64,000 bases of DNA from Ophioderma brevispina (GCA_023653785.1 JAMKCH010057061.1:29875-93874); one strand, 5' to 3'. Positions 24,791 to 37,440 are shown, counted from the stretch's first letter. Numbers and translations are program-made. Notes: generated from the letters alone by a model not told the origin.

Positions 24791-25349
24791 GCAGATGTAC
24801 GATAAGTTTTCTAACTCACCCCGTAAAAACACAATGCAAGGTGTTTCAAACTTAGTGTTTTTGTTTTTCTTTTCTTTGTTCAATCATCCTACCGAAATGT
24901 CCTCGGTTGATATTCTACAACAAGCGCAAATTTACAATGTGTATCCTCATAAATTCTCTTGTCCCTTTAATGAAGAAGACCGTCTTGGATTAAGTCGAAA
25001 TGTATGTCACAAATAGACCATGATAATGTTTATATGTGTTAGAGTTATGTAACCTTATTCTGCATGCTTTAGAATGTATGTTGACCTCATTTAACCTTTT
25101 GTGACCTCTAGATGACATTAACTTTGACCTTTGCAGGTGGTTCCATATCCAATTGTTTTCAAATTTAAATTCTCTCTACCTCTCTGCCAAATTTGATGCT
25201 TTTAACAAAATGCACATTTTTTTACCATTTCTGCTTTAAACTAACATTACAATTCTGTTGTGAAATATGACCAACTTCGGTACCAAATTGAGAAAACGGG
25301 CAACTCCGGGCACTTTCAAGGTTGTGTCAAATTGTTTAGATACGGCATT
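24791..25349. other. Spacer between the two copies of repeat B
   Basis: Contains several TGACCT/AGGTCA-like half-sites between about 25080 and 25136 (GACCTC, GTGACCTC, TTTGACCTTT). No gene recognised. Confidence 0.4.
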
Positions 25350-27730
25350 TTCTTCCATTCAAGTTAAGATTTCGTCTCCAAATATCATACTTTAATACAT
25401 ACGGCTTTTCAAAACATCCAAGTTTTAAAAACTAAAATCAATGTAACTCATCTAGGAACATGCTATCCATCTCCGATTTTTTTTGGACTGAAATACTCAG
25501 AATTTCGGCTGTAATCTACTCAATCTCTATGTTTTTGCGTTCACATGTAAAAAACCACTGCGCATCGGGGATATTACCTTTCTGCGCACAGTCATATCTT
25601 GTTCAACGGAGCGTGCCAAGCTTCTGTCGGCGATGATCATGGAACATGAAAAGATACTCCCTGCCGAGAAGCGCCCTTTGGTTGGTCTAATGCTTTTAGC
25701 AAATGAGTTGCCAATTGATATAATTGGGCTAATCGGCGTTTGCGGTAATGCAATAGGGAAAGCTTTCTCCTTCTCTCCTACCTCCATGCTTGAATGGACG
25801 ACATACAGGACAGCTGTATGATTCTTTTGTTCATAACCATTGAAAAAAAAACGACAGGAACCTCTAGAAAAGCATCGTTAATTTCACAACGACGCATTTA
25901 TTGCCCATCATGAAGTCTGACTCAGAGATTTTCGAAATATTATTTTTTTGTGTAATAATGAAAAATATTCAACTAGAACTAAAGATAGTAACCTACCATG
26001 CACAATTCCCGAATTTGAGAATAACATGGATTTTACATTTTGATGCAGTAAACCTTTATGTGTATTATGACCCCATAGGATACTGTGTATAACAAAAATT
26101 CCCGGATCCGGAATTTAAACAAAGTTGTGATTTTCTATATGACGGAATTTCGATTTAAGCTTAGCGATTTTTACAACAGTGATTAGTATATGACGCTTAT
26201 GTACATGCAGAAAAACACGATTTTTTTTGGAAATTGAGGTCGCCCTCCTCCGGAAATCGCTGAGTCGGCCTTAAAATGCCTGCAACCACCGGAATCAAAG
26301 CAAGTCCACGAATCAATAGTTCGTATAAACATTATTTGAGCGGGCCCCTAATTCGAGAATGGGTCCTAATCATCCAATTTCAGATTCAAAAGTCCATATT
26401 TCACCTGGACCCAAGTTTGTTGTCGCTTGACAACGAAAAATCAGTGTACATTGAATAAAAATCCAAAGAAGAAATGTTTTTTCATTTGGAACTCAATGAT
26501 CTGGCTGGCCAATGTAAATACAACTGTTTTCTCTTTCGCTGATTTTTTTTCGAAGACGTATATTTTGGAAATAATTAATAAAAACCGGACATCCTAATTT
26601 AATTGAACAACAATAGTTAGACCAGTTAACAGCAACAAGTTTTGGTAAACATGTTAGGGTCTGGTATGTTGAAATAGGTCGTCCTGACTGTTACAGGACA
26701 ACCACTGGTCACTGGTTCTGTTAGTTTAATACTATGGGCCATAACGATCGCAGGAATGGATTCTCGCCCCAAGAAGAAGTGATGTAACTGTTCTATACAC
26801 GTATGGGTTGGCCAACTCCGACAGAACTTGGGTTCATCTAGACTACTCTGTAGTCCAATTGTTTTGTTTGTTTTTTTACTTTTACATTTTTTTTCCTCTC
26901 CCCAATTGTGTGGTGTGTGTGTTTTTCCCCAGTAGGCCTATCGCCAAGAAAATGATAAAAATAGCTGAGGATAACGGGCGCGATAACTACTAACCGTTGA
27001 GAATTTTTCACTTTATTGGAAATCCCCACGGCCCAAATTCGAGCAGATCGTGTCCTCCCTCCCCCTGACTTTTATCATGCAGGTCAATTGATGGCGCGAT
27101 AACTACTCCCCGTTAATTTGCTCGGGCGCTACCTGGGCAATTGGACTACTTACTTTTCACTTAGGGGTCAGATTGTTAACGTGGGGATTTCTATGGCGAA
27201 GTCCGTCCCAAAACTTGCGGACCCTAATATAAGTATGATGTAGTCGTTTTAACCAAATTGACCAATGGCTACCAAGGATTTGCGGGGCTTGTATCTGGGG
27301 CGGGTTATCTCTGTGATCGATATTCATGAGCCTTGTGGTCCCATGTTGTCTATGGACGTAAACCGTCAAAGTAGTGCCAAGCATTTTGAATAGATGTTGA
27401 AAAAAGAATCCCATGCATATTTTTTATTGAGAAGCAATTAATTTGATCGGTATCAATCTTAATAAGTACATATTCTTGTTATTTGTGCGAGATTCGAACT
27501 TTATATGCCTGTCTTAAGCGAGCACTCCGTGATTAACTCCAGTGTGGAACTACATGCATAAGGCAGGAATCAATTTCATTCATAGTATGACGCATTGCTT
27601 TGTTTTTGATGATATCATGTTTTGGGCTGAATCGCTTCTCGCTGATTTGTGTAGGGGGGATGAGCTTACTTGACAAAAACCTGACATGTTCGGGCTCCTG
27701 TAATTTTTTCCGGATCAATTTGAAGCAGAT
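25350..27730 (+). repeat. Large tandem repeat B, copy 2
   Basis: Second copy of 22853-24790, about 2.5 kb downstream. It is longer chiefly because a MITE is inserted at 25914-26272 and because of many small insertions. An 86-codon minus frame and a 62-codon plus frame near 25527-25821 are preserved by chance; the same DNA in copy 1 is not open in the same frames. Confidence 0.9.
25914..26272. mobile_element. MITE nested in repeat B copy 2
   Basis: Copy 1 of repeat B lacks this segment, giving an empty site near 23410. The ends are inverted: AGTCTGACTCAGAGATTTTCG at the left and AAGGCCGACTCAGCGATTTCC when the right end is read inward. A second copy in inverted orientation is at 62234-62553. 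It has no coding capacity. Confidence 0.85.
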
Positions 27731-28508
27731 TTTACGTAAGTTTTTTCTAACCTCACCCCCCCGTCAAAACACAATGCAATGTGCTCTCCACGGCAACTGT
27801 ACGCGTGTACCATCTGCCTGTCCTGATTCACGCCCGTTTGATCAGCACAACAGATATACACCGTGCATAGCCCACATATCTTGCGGCATGGTACCCATAC
27901 TCCTACTACTCTATCTGCTCGAAAAAAAAACCAGCGAAACATTCACAAACTTCAACGAGCTTCAGTCCCAAACTCCACAGATTTAGCATGTATTTTGTGC
28001 ACTGATTCCATGCGAAAATCTGCAAAATATTCCAATTATGTTATTTTGCCATGCAAATTAGCTACATTTAAGCGTAGATCGATTTCAAGAATGAAGGACT
28101 CATTGTTCCGATAGGTAAGGTAGAGAAACTTGCACGTACTTTAAAATAAAATCACCGAAAAGTAGAGATTTCGTGTAAAAATATAACCAACTAATGTTTT
28201 TTTATATCGAGTGAACTTGCATTCTCAAGACGAATTATTTTCAATTTAAAACAACAACAACAATATTTCGGTCCGATTCTACAATGCATCCCTCCAACAT
28301 TTTGACGAGTCCTATTCGGTTGGATATCGATTGAAGGACATGGCTTTCTTACTATTCGAATCACAGAATTGTCTGGGTCCAAAACCCCCATTTTTTGCCT
28401 GACCCCAAGGTAGCGTCCGCACAAATTTTTTTGGCTGTTTCTGCATCCTGGAGACCTACTTATTGAGAAACTCAGGGTGTGCCAAAATGGCAACCCTTGA
28501 GCATTTTG
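27731..28508. other. No recognised gene
   Basis: A 128-codon plus frame (27600-27986) and a 118-codon minus frame (28191-28547) overlap the edges but resemble no known protein. The second runs into the tandem repeat that follows. Confidence 0.4.
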
Positions 28509-29115
28509 AAATATCCACGATGGCCGCCAAAATGGTCGCCCCCACATAAATTAGCAATAACTCAGCTCTAGCGCCTATAAGGATGATTCTTGTGTCTTTG
28601 TTTGGGTTTAATTTGGTGTCAATTAATTCAAATTTGTACTTCTTTTAAACATTAACGTCTTTCCCATCCCGAAATCCAAATGGCCGCCACGATGGCCGCC
28701 ACCACATATAATTAGCAATAACTCAACTTTTTAAAGCACCTATAGATGATTCTTGTGTCTTGTATGGTGTTATTTGGTGTCAAAGAATTCAATTTGTTAG
28801 CTTCTATTTAACATAAAGTAATCCCTATAACCGAAATCCAAGATTCCACCAAGAGATGCCACAGAAACCACATAATTGTGTATAACTTCAACTTCTAACA
28901 GAGATCTCATACATGATATTCTTGTTGTCTTTGTATAGGTTTTTGGTTCAAGAAATGTCAAAGTTTGTACTTCTTTTAAATACTTAAGCCTTCAATAAAA
29001 CCGAAATCCAAGATGGGTTCCAAAATGGCCACAATTGGCTTCCACAACATTTGCTTAGCTGTGATCTCAGCTTCATAATGTACATTATGATTATGGGTTT
29101 AGTGTCTTTCAATCC
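28509..29115 (+). repeat. Tandem array of 162-170-bp units
   Basis: Four units start at 28509, 28671, 28833 and 29003, each opening with GAAATCCA or a close variant. The opening is followed by ATGG(CC)-rich words such as ATGGCCGCC, then ATTAGCAATAACTCA, GATTCTTGTGTCTT and TTTGTACTTCTTTTAAA. The units diverge from one to the next. The CCAAGATGG/AAAATGGCCGCC words resemble YY1-type sites; binding is inference. Confidence 0.85.
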
Positions 29116-29128
29116 TCAATTATTAACC

Positions 29129-29356
29129 CTACCTTTCGTCCACGTGTACATAGACTGCTGCCCTCAAACACAAGAAGAAGAAGAACACTCCTCGGCCGTG
29201 TATGAAATTCTTCAATAACACCGCACAGTATACATCGACTATTGTGACAGGATCTTCATTTGAGTAAAACTTATCTTTCCCTGAGGCATCCAAATTGGAA
29301 GGCAAATCTTTCGACACTCCAGTGAAAGCCATAATCAGAGCAAACATAACAGTCAT
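29129..29356 (-). CDS. Small open frame with a signal-peptide-like start (doubtful)
   Basis: A 75-codon minus-strand frame opens with Met, then a hydrophobic core VMFALIMAF and a small-residue stretch that could be a signal peptidase site. A polar mixed segment follows (residues about 16-45). The last third is dominated by a Phe run made by a CTT/GAA microsatellite, so if real it would more likely be a first coding exon than a complete gene. There is no family match I recognise and no recognised neighbouring exon. Chance remains the most likely explanation. Confidence 0.15.
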   Translation of the reverse strand: MTVMFALIMAFTGVSKDLPSNLDASGKDKFYSNEDPVTIVDVYCAVLLKNFIHGRGVFFFFLCLRAAVYVHVDER

Positions 29357-30063
29357 GATGCTTCAACTAAATACACCAGTAAACCACAAAGGGAGAGAGC
29401 AAGAGAGAACGAAAGAGTATGAGTAAAGTATACCCAGTCTTAGTTCGGTTCATTGGTAGAGAGGCTTCCATCCTGGAGTATCTACCCCATTCAGGAGAAT
29501 TGTCGGCTCCTTTGTCCCTATTGAAGTTGTTAGGGTAGACTTGATGATTTTCCTTTCAGTCCAATTGGTGTTCCTGTCCAGAAATTTAGTTGGTCGTTTT
29601 CACCATGTTCGCGGGCGATAGCCGATTTTTGTGTGTTGCCCGTCTGAGTCGTTTTCTGGTGTTCCGTCGTTCTCTTTTCATACCACCGTTTCTCAAGAGT
29701 CGGAAGTGATCGGAACACTTTCATATTAATTTTCACAAGATTTTTAAACCATTACTGGTCACAAATACCCAAAATGCAAGCTTCATTTTCTACGTCGTAG
29801 CTCCACAAAGGAATGACGGATTTTGATGGGGTTTTCGGTATTTTTCTGAACAAAATTCTCCGTCTATTTTGTTGACAACAACTTCCAAAAGATGCGAAAT
29901 TGATGTTTGTGCATTTCCAAAAACCCCTCAGTCATGGAGCCACACCATCCGTCAATTACAAAGTTTTGTGACAGCTTTCCACATAGTCACAGCTTCGACC
30001 GCGGCAAAGAGATATAGATCACAAACGTTCTCGGTTTATGCACATAATACCATAATAAAAAGT
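29357..30063. other. No recognised gene
   Basis: Short frames at 29530-29736 (minus) and 29869-30069 (plus) show no known motifs. Confidence 0.4.
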
Positions 30064-33000
30064 TTATAATAATAATAATATTTTTTGAATTACTTCAAAC
30101 ATCTGATTGCTGCCTGCAAATACAAAATCAAATATTAGCCAAGTAACCTGCAAATGAATGGGCTTAAATACCCAAGCACTTAATTAACTTCCTATTAAGA
30201 ACAACATTGATGCATGACATAATTCAAAAAATACATGAAAATACAGAACCGGTATTTAAACAAAAATGCTAGAATTTAATAAAAGAGCAATACATTACTA
30301 ATATATATTAGTAGATTTAATCACATCAAAAAATACTTCATCTTGTGGTGACAAGCAGAACCTCATTTTGTGAAGTCAAATTAAATTCTTTTACAACCAT
30401 TCCTGAAATTGCCACATGTTGAGCAAATGCAATGTCGACGGAATCTCGTTCCATAGACGAGGAAGTGAGACAAACATAGAAAGTATAGAAAAGTACTTCT
30501 CGCAATACTGTGTAAAAGCCTTGAATTATCAAAGAACTAGATGTACATAGAGGAAGAACTGGGCCCTAAATCTTAAGATTTTGTAACCCCAAACCAAGCC
30601 TTTGATACTACAAACATACTCAAGCTCACTAAGCAAACTCCCGAGCCGTTCTTGCATAAGGAGTACAGTATCATAAGTATGTGATTTTCCGATAGAATTG
30701 GATGAGTGTTATCCTTCGCTGAATTTTCTCATTCGATCCAAGTGATTTCGCTGGAAGGGGGCCCAAACACTTGCACAATACAGACATGCGGCATGACAAG
30801 AGAATATACAGATTGAGGAGGCAGAATACGACATATTTCTAGTGCAGCTGATTAGAAACCAGACAGCTTAGAAATCCTATCACATACATTACCAATGTAG
30901 TGTCAAAATAGAGATCCTTATTTGGAAAGTAACACCCAAGTAACTTGAAGCTTTCAACATCAGTGAGTGGTATCAGCATAGAATAGAATGGGAATACTTG
31001 CAGAGAACTTGGGATCTTTTTCCTGCATTGTGTGACACTTCGATAAAATTTAGGGCCGCTTATTCATAACTGTTCCATTTGAAGATATTATTAAATAATC
31101 TTCTTCCGGAGATCTGGTGATCAAAGTCATGTAAATAGGGCGAACTAAAGAGTGTTTTCATCAGCAAACTGAAAAATAGGAATGAAACAACGGTATTGAT
31201 ATCACTGACGAAAAGCAAGAACAGAATAGGACCAACCGAGCCTTGTGTATCCTTAGTAACAGAAAGACCCTAGAAAATGCCCTGAAGACACTCTTTGCTG
31301 CCGTCCAAGAGAAATTATGATCCACGAAGTATACAACCCAGATGCCCAAATAATGAAGCTTAGCAAGTAATAAATTGGTGATCAACCTTATCCAAATCAG
31401 AACTAAAGTCCAAGAAAATGTTCAACAAGAAAGTTACGACGTCAAGTGATTCGGCAAAGAAGATGAAAAAATCTTGTGACCTTTGCTCACAATGTCTACC
31501 ACTGCGAAAGCCAACTTGATTGTCGCAAGTATATTGTTCTCCTCTACATAAGACATGATACGAACACCAATAAGCTTTTCCATTACCCTACATAGAATAC
31601 TGGTTAATGAATCTGGCCTATAACTGCCAATGTCATCTTTAGTCTTACAGACCCCTTAAACACAGGTACAACATTAGCAACTTTCCATGCTTTTTTGGAA
31701 CTTGCCTACCCAATGAAGTATTAAAAAGCTTGCATAATGTAGCGCAAGTTCATTGCAACTGATTTCAAGACACAGAGATATCATCAGGCCCCGGAGACTT
31801 GGAGGTATCAATATTCCTGAGAACATCGACTACCTCAGCAACTCTAAAAGGATCAAAAGAAAGAGGGGTACGCCATGGGAAGGAACCACATCAGGTATAG
31901 AAATTCAGATCAGCGATTTGTACTCGCCACCAAACCTTCCTAGAGAAATGGCTGTTTTGAAAGCTGGCACTTTTACAAGGTTCACTAATCACTCGTTATC
32001 CAATGTAAAAAGAAGTATCAGACCCTTACAGCACGCAAACATAGGACCAGCACTTCTTGGATCGCTTAACATCTAGATATGTCTTATGTAGGCATTACGA
32101 CTTCTTCTAACTTCTGCCTTTAGCCTATTTACTGCATTCCCTTAAACGTTTCATAGCAGCATCAGATTTACTTCTTCTTAGCCTCTTGTACTAACTTCCT
32201 TCCACTAGTACACAATGTTTCTAATTTCCTTGTTCACCCCAGGAACATTATTGTTGCTTTAGATAACATTTTTGGGAACAGACTGATCAATAGAGCTCTT
32301 TATGATAGCCTCAGCATTGATTCCCAAATACTCAACACCTCATTATCATAACACAGATGCCAAGGTCCATTAATCATAAAGTTGTCATCCTCTCAAAGTT
32401 CAGCCTTATTGAGGCAACACCCTCTATTAATAGGCTTTCCTGCTTTGGTATCATATCAAAACAAGTGAACAGCTAAGTGGCCAGCATGGCAAATTAAATG
32501 TAGACTCCCAAGAAAGAACACAAGAGGAGCAGACACAAACACTAATCAAGAAAGTGATCAATACCATTAAGTGTCCTGTAAGTGGTCTCCTTAAGGACCT
32601 GGGTAACCCACTTGAATGCATGGTATCAATAATTACATGGGTATTGTGCCCTTAATCATTGTATCAGCATCACCATTCGACCAATCAATATGAATGTTAA
32701 AGTCACCAACAGATTAAACAACTTATAAGATTTTCTTGAAGCATGAACTTTGCTGAGGTGACATCTAAAATGTCCAACCATTCCTACTGTGATGAGGCCT
32801 ATAATAAAACCAATAAGACATTTACCACTACTATACTGTAATCAGCCCAAACATTTCAATATGATCACAGATAAGGTCGTGCCTCAAAACAGGATTTTAA
32901 ATTATTCCTTAATGCCCAGAAACCCATCCACACCACACGACGATTCCTATGCATTCGAAAAACACAATACTCCTGTGAAAGATTTTCATCCATCATAACG

Positions 33001-33150
33001 GGTCATCAAGCCACGATTCAGTGATTGTAATAATATCGGGATTTCAAGAAAGGCGAGATGAAAACTCAGCTATCTTGTTTTTAATGTTTACGCGCATTGA
33101 AGTACAAGACAGACCAATATTATTATTTGTTTGTGAATAGTAGCTTGAGA
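30064..33150 (-). mobile_element. Decayed non-LTR retrotransposon (CR1/L2/Jockey-like)
   Basis: On the minus strand, the endonuclease N-terminus reads RVNIKNKIAEF then NPDIITITESWLDDP (about 33110-33000), and the later endonuclease block GDFNIHIDWSNGDAD is near 32700. The reverse transcriptase shows VMEKLIGVRIMSYVEENN near 31580, LDFSSDLDKVDHQ near 31420, and GSVGPILFLLFVSDIN near 31230. The catalytic box follows as FADEN near 31160, where the family has FADDN. The C-terminal LWNEIPSTLH is near 30450. The 3-prime end runs into an ATT repeat at about 30064-30080, a typical tail for this group. Many stops and frameshifts make it inactive. The 5-prime limit is uncertain. Confidence 0.85.
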
Positions 33151-34854
33151 CTATCACTGTTAATATCTACTTTAGCAAAAGAGGGTTAATACTATTATTG
33201 TACAAAATATACTGGTACAATTGTGAAGAATTATTATCATTACTTTTCTCACAAAAATATTTACATTACAATCTGTAGGAAACGTTAGAGGCATTGATTT
33301 AAATGGAAGATCAGTATCATTTGTAATGCCCAAGAGATACTATGGTCATCGAAAGGGATAGCGCCTACATGATGAATACTCATCGAGTGCCTAGCTTTTG
33401 TAGAGATGAATGGTAATCGAATTAGGTTTATTGGTGGTTTTTACGCGTTGTTGGTTTCCTTCTTTCATTATGTCCATGGTGTTGTTGGAACAGTGCCCTT
33501 CTACATGAAGGTCCAGGCGTAGCTTTTGTGGTTTATAATGTCATGGGTCATACATAAGGGATCTAGGCCTAATTAAGTTAGTTAGTTACGGCGTGATATT
33601 GCGTTCAACGATATTAGAAATAGAAGGAAAATGACAATAATAATAATAGAATAATGTTATTAATACTGGGTTGGTTTAAATAAGATGCGAAGACACAACA
33701 AAAATAATTAAACAAGACGAGTCCTTAAAAAGGACAATCTTCTGACATTTTAGTGCCAATTTGTGAAATGTGAAACAACAAATTGAGTTTTGTAACACTA
33801 TATTTTAATAAATACTAGGCAAGGAAATCAAATCATAGGATCAACCTTTATTGTTGAAACAAAAGACATTCAGTTTCAGTTACTTTTTATGAGACATCTG
33901 GTATTATTTTGAAAGTAGAAATCACATTGCATGCGAACACCAAAGCTTCAGTTTACCATACTTCCCTTTTAAAGGGAACTCTTACCTATGGTGGCAAGGC
34001 CAAATTCCACTATTGTGTAGGTAATTGTAGGAATACCTTTATACCAGTGCTGTACAAAGTTGTGCTTGTTTACCTCTCATGAAATATTAGTCTGATATGA
34101 AAATAGTTCCATGCTATCCCAGTGTTAAAATCGATCAAACATGTAATCTGTACAAAATTGTATTTATAACATTGGAAGTATCTAACGTATTATTTTGGAT
34201 ATTAAATTGGCTATCAGAAGTCATTCACAGTGTCCAATTGTCAATGAAAATTTTGCAATCTGACCAACCAATCATGAAAAACTGTTACATAGACTACCTT
34301 TAGGGTTAGGAATAGTCTCATATAGTGCAAGCAGGGAATGTCACCCTTCTACTAGTGGTGCAAGTAGGGTATGTAGATCACTGACCATGGCAATTTGAAA
34401 TATGAGACTCTTGAACTCAACAGACATGATCAGTAACACTGATAAGGGTAAACAATAGATGGGCTGTGTACACACCCTTAAGAACTGAGTACCACTGCAT
34501 GAGGGTTTTGGTCAATTATCAGGATTAATCTTCTGCCTGGCAGAAGAAAAAATGCAAAAATCGAACTATGGCAAGATCTAGGGTTTATCCGCGCGGATTC
34601 GGTTCGCCACCACCAATTTTTGGTCGAGACGTGTCGTTATATCCAAGATTATCTAAAGGAAGCGACCCCGCTGGTGTTCGACATTCGTATTGGGGGTGCA
34701 ATCCAACGAACGATACAGTAGTGGTTACGCACACGAGTATGAGGACCGGCCCCACCTTCCGCCCTTCGATTGGACGATAGTAACTTACCCGTAAGTTGGC
34801 TAGTATAACTATATAGATATGTTTCCGAGACGAGTAATTTTACCCGGGGGGTCT
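33151..34854. other. No recognised gene
   Basis: The first hundred or so bases may still belong to the LINE 5-prime region. Two overlapping frames at 34568-34861 lie in GC-richer sequence but match nothing known to me. Confidence 0.4.
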
Positions 34855-36515
34855 CGAACATTAGACCCCTCGAAACACGACCCTCAGACCTCGAAATATC
34901 AGACCCGGAAGTAAATTCACTTCCGGGTCTGTGTTGCGAGGTCTGATGTTTCTAGAACCCACCACCCGGGGGATGTCTAGAAACATCAGACCTCGAAACA
35001 TCAGACTTCAGACCCGGAAGTGAAGTTTCTTCCGGGTCTATGTTTTCTAGTCTTATGTTTCTAGACACCCGGGTGGGATGTCTAGAAACATCCAGACCCT
35101 CGAAACACAAGACCTCAGCCCCGGAAGTTCTTTTTGTTTTTTTTTTGGCGAGAGTCACATTTTCTTTCCGGGTCTGATGTTTTCTAGGTCTTATGTTTCT
35201 AGCCAACCCGGGGGTGGATGTCTAGAAAACTCAGACAGTCGCAACAACAGACCTACAGACCCGGAAGTGATTTTTGTTTTTTTTTGCCGAAGTCAACATT
35301 TTACTTCCGGGTCTGTTTCTAGGTCTGATGTTTCTAGACACAAACCCGGGGGGAAATTTCTAGACACATCAGACCTATAACCATCATACCCGGAAGTAAA
35401 ATGGTGACTTCGAATTCAAAAATGTTTCCCCGAAGTCCATCATTTCACTTCCTGGGTCCTGATTTTTTTGAAATTCAAGTAGACCCTCACCTTGCCGTGA
35501 CACGGAGGAGTTTGCCCTGGTTTTCTGCCGCTAAAATTGAGGGGGCCGACCAGTCGAAAGAGAAAGGGACGATATGGGCGGGGGTGAGGGAGAAGGTGTC
35601 CTCCCTTTACGGGCAAAACCGTTGCAACGTTCGCTTTACGACAAGACACATTTTTCCATGAATGCAAAGTTATGTAGAAACAAATTTGAATTACAAGTGG
35701 GATGTGTAAACTTCATTTAATTCATGGCCAAAACGTTTTACAAAACGGTGTGGGTGCGGGAGGTATGTAAGTTGGGAGTATGACCTAGTAGATAAGTAGA
35801 TAGGACCCGATTAAATTGCAAGTTAATTAATAAAATTTTTTTTTTTTTTTTTTTTTTAAGGTTAAATTATAAAATGGGGACTTTTGGAACTACCTTATCT
35901 GAAATGGCGGGGCTTGTGGAACTGGAGTTTGAGTAAAAGATATGCTTGGTGAGCGGCTAGCAAGTAGTGAATATGGTGTATTAGCAACGCACGTCCACTT
36001 GGGTCCAAGTCGGGGTACAAGTCCAGGGCAATCTCCCCTTGTAACGCCTGGAAGAATAGCAGGATGTTTTCTTTATTCTACTTTTTTTCATTTTTTTTAA
36101 CTTACAAAACTTATCAAGCAGGACGGGTAAACTAGTCATACAATTCCAGGGCAGTCTCCCAGTTTTACGGAGCGTGTGTCCGCCTCGTAGTACAGAAAAT
36201 AAGATTTCTTCCCATTTTGAAGTCACTTCGGGGTCTGGGTATGAGGGTTTCTAGGTCTGATGGTTTCTAAGGACCATCCCCCCGGGTGTCTAGAAACATC
36301 AGACCTAGACAACAGAACCGGAAGTAAAATGTTGACTTAGGCAAAAAATAAATCACTTCCGGTCTGAGTCTGTGTTTCGAGGTCTGATGTTTCTAGACAT
36401 CCCCCGGGTGTCTAGAAACTTCAGACCTCGAAACACAGACCCGGAGTGAATTGACATCAGGGTCTGATGTTTCGATTGGTCTGAGGTCTGTTGTTTCGAG
36501 GTCTGATGTTCGAGA
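34855..36515. repeat. Array of partly palindromic units with repeated CCGGAAGT
   Basis: Units of roughly 100-140 bases alternate GACCCGGAAGTGA and its inverse ACTTCCGGGTCTG with GAGGTCTGATGTTTCTAGA and the inverse TCTAGAAACATCAGACC, around CCCGGG cores. About twelve CCGGAAGT or ACTTCCGG copies, some mutated, occur at 34904-35460 and 36222-36450. Each unit can fold back on itself. The array is split by an unrelated stretch (about 35470-36217). The word is the core recognition sequence of ETS transcription factors; whether it is bound is unknown. Confidence 0.85.
35470..36217. other. Unique insertion in the CCGGAAGT array
   Basis: About 750 bases with none of the array words. It contains a poly-T run at 35828-35859 and two overlapping frames at 35401-35667 without known motifs. 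No inverted ends were found. Confidence 0.6.
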
Positions 36516-37100
36516 AACCCTTCCTTTACCCGGGGCCCGTTTTGGTGCACGAAAGGCTTGAGTATTTTACTCTAGTGTTTATTCTGGTGGTGGTACGGGG
36601 GTATTCCGGCATATGCTTGCTTTCTTGCTAAAGCTGGTTTAAGAGCATTTGTTGGTAAAAATCAACATTTTTAGCAAATGTGCCACGGTCAAAATAGATT
36701 TGCTTTATACTTTCACAAATGATAGGCCTTTGGCTGAAACCAACAAAACTGGATCTTTTTTAATTCATACATATATCGTTGCCTTGGCAGCAGGCCAAAA
36801 CTTGAAATTTTTCATTTCCCTGGGTATTTTCCCCTTTTAATCACTGATTTTTTAAGGAATGCATTCAAAATATAAGAGAAAAAAATGATGCATAATTTCT
36901 CTGATATATGTGTTTTTATGTATATTTTATCTTTACAGTCCCAGCATGAAGATAATCATAGGTGTGGTGTTTTGGGGGCTATACCATTCTTTGAAATAGG
37001 TGGGTGTTTTTTCAATATTGTAAAATTGATAAAAAATAGCTTTTTGGAGAGTTATAAAGTCCATGGGTAAATTTCAATTTCATTGTTTTCGCACCTGAAC

Positions 37101-37440
37101 GGGGGCATTTCGTGATCCCACACAATCCTCGTCCCCCCCGACTTTAACCTCAACAAAGTTGAGATTTTCATATCATCTGAACTGTTTACCAAATTAATCA
37201 TGTGGGGCCAACGTCGTGCAAATTCAAATTTCGTCGTGTTGTAAGAATTCGCATTTTTTTTTCTGTCCGTAAAACGGACATAAATTAAATGCACAGTGCC
37301 TATGGACCGTGGGATTGAGCTTTGCCTCATAACAACAAAACCGCCAAGTCTGAACCAGCTCAAAAGTTTGAATTGGCTTTTCTCGAGGAATCTATTGAAC
37401 ATTGAACAAAACAGAAGGTGCTGGAATCACGAAATGCCCC
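37101..37440. mobile_element. MITE nested in repeat C left arm
   Basis: A 340-bp segment absent from the right arm, so the empty site is known. The ends are inverted: GGGGGCATTTCGTGATCC on the left and GGGGCATTTCGTGATTCC when the right end is read inward. There is no transposase. The 116-codon minus frame that spans it (37052-37402) is fortuitous. Confidence 0.85.

Noticed and set aside
29430..29510. tRNA-like TTCATTGGTAGAGAG near 29452
   Set aside because: Resembles an A-box, but no B-box of acceptable quality follows at the right distance.
31753..32076. 107-codon plus-strand frame
   Set aside because: It is antisense to the minus-strand LINE.
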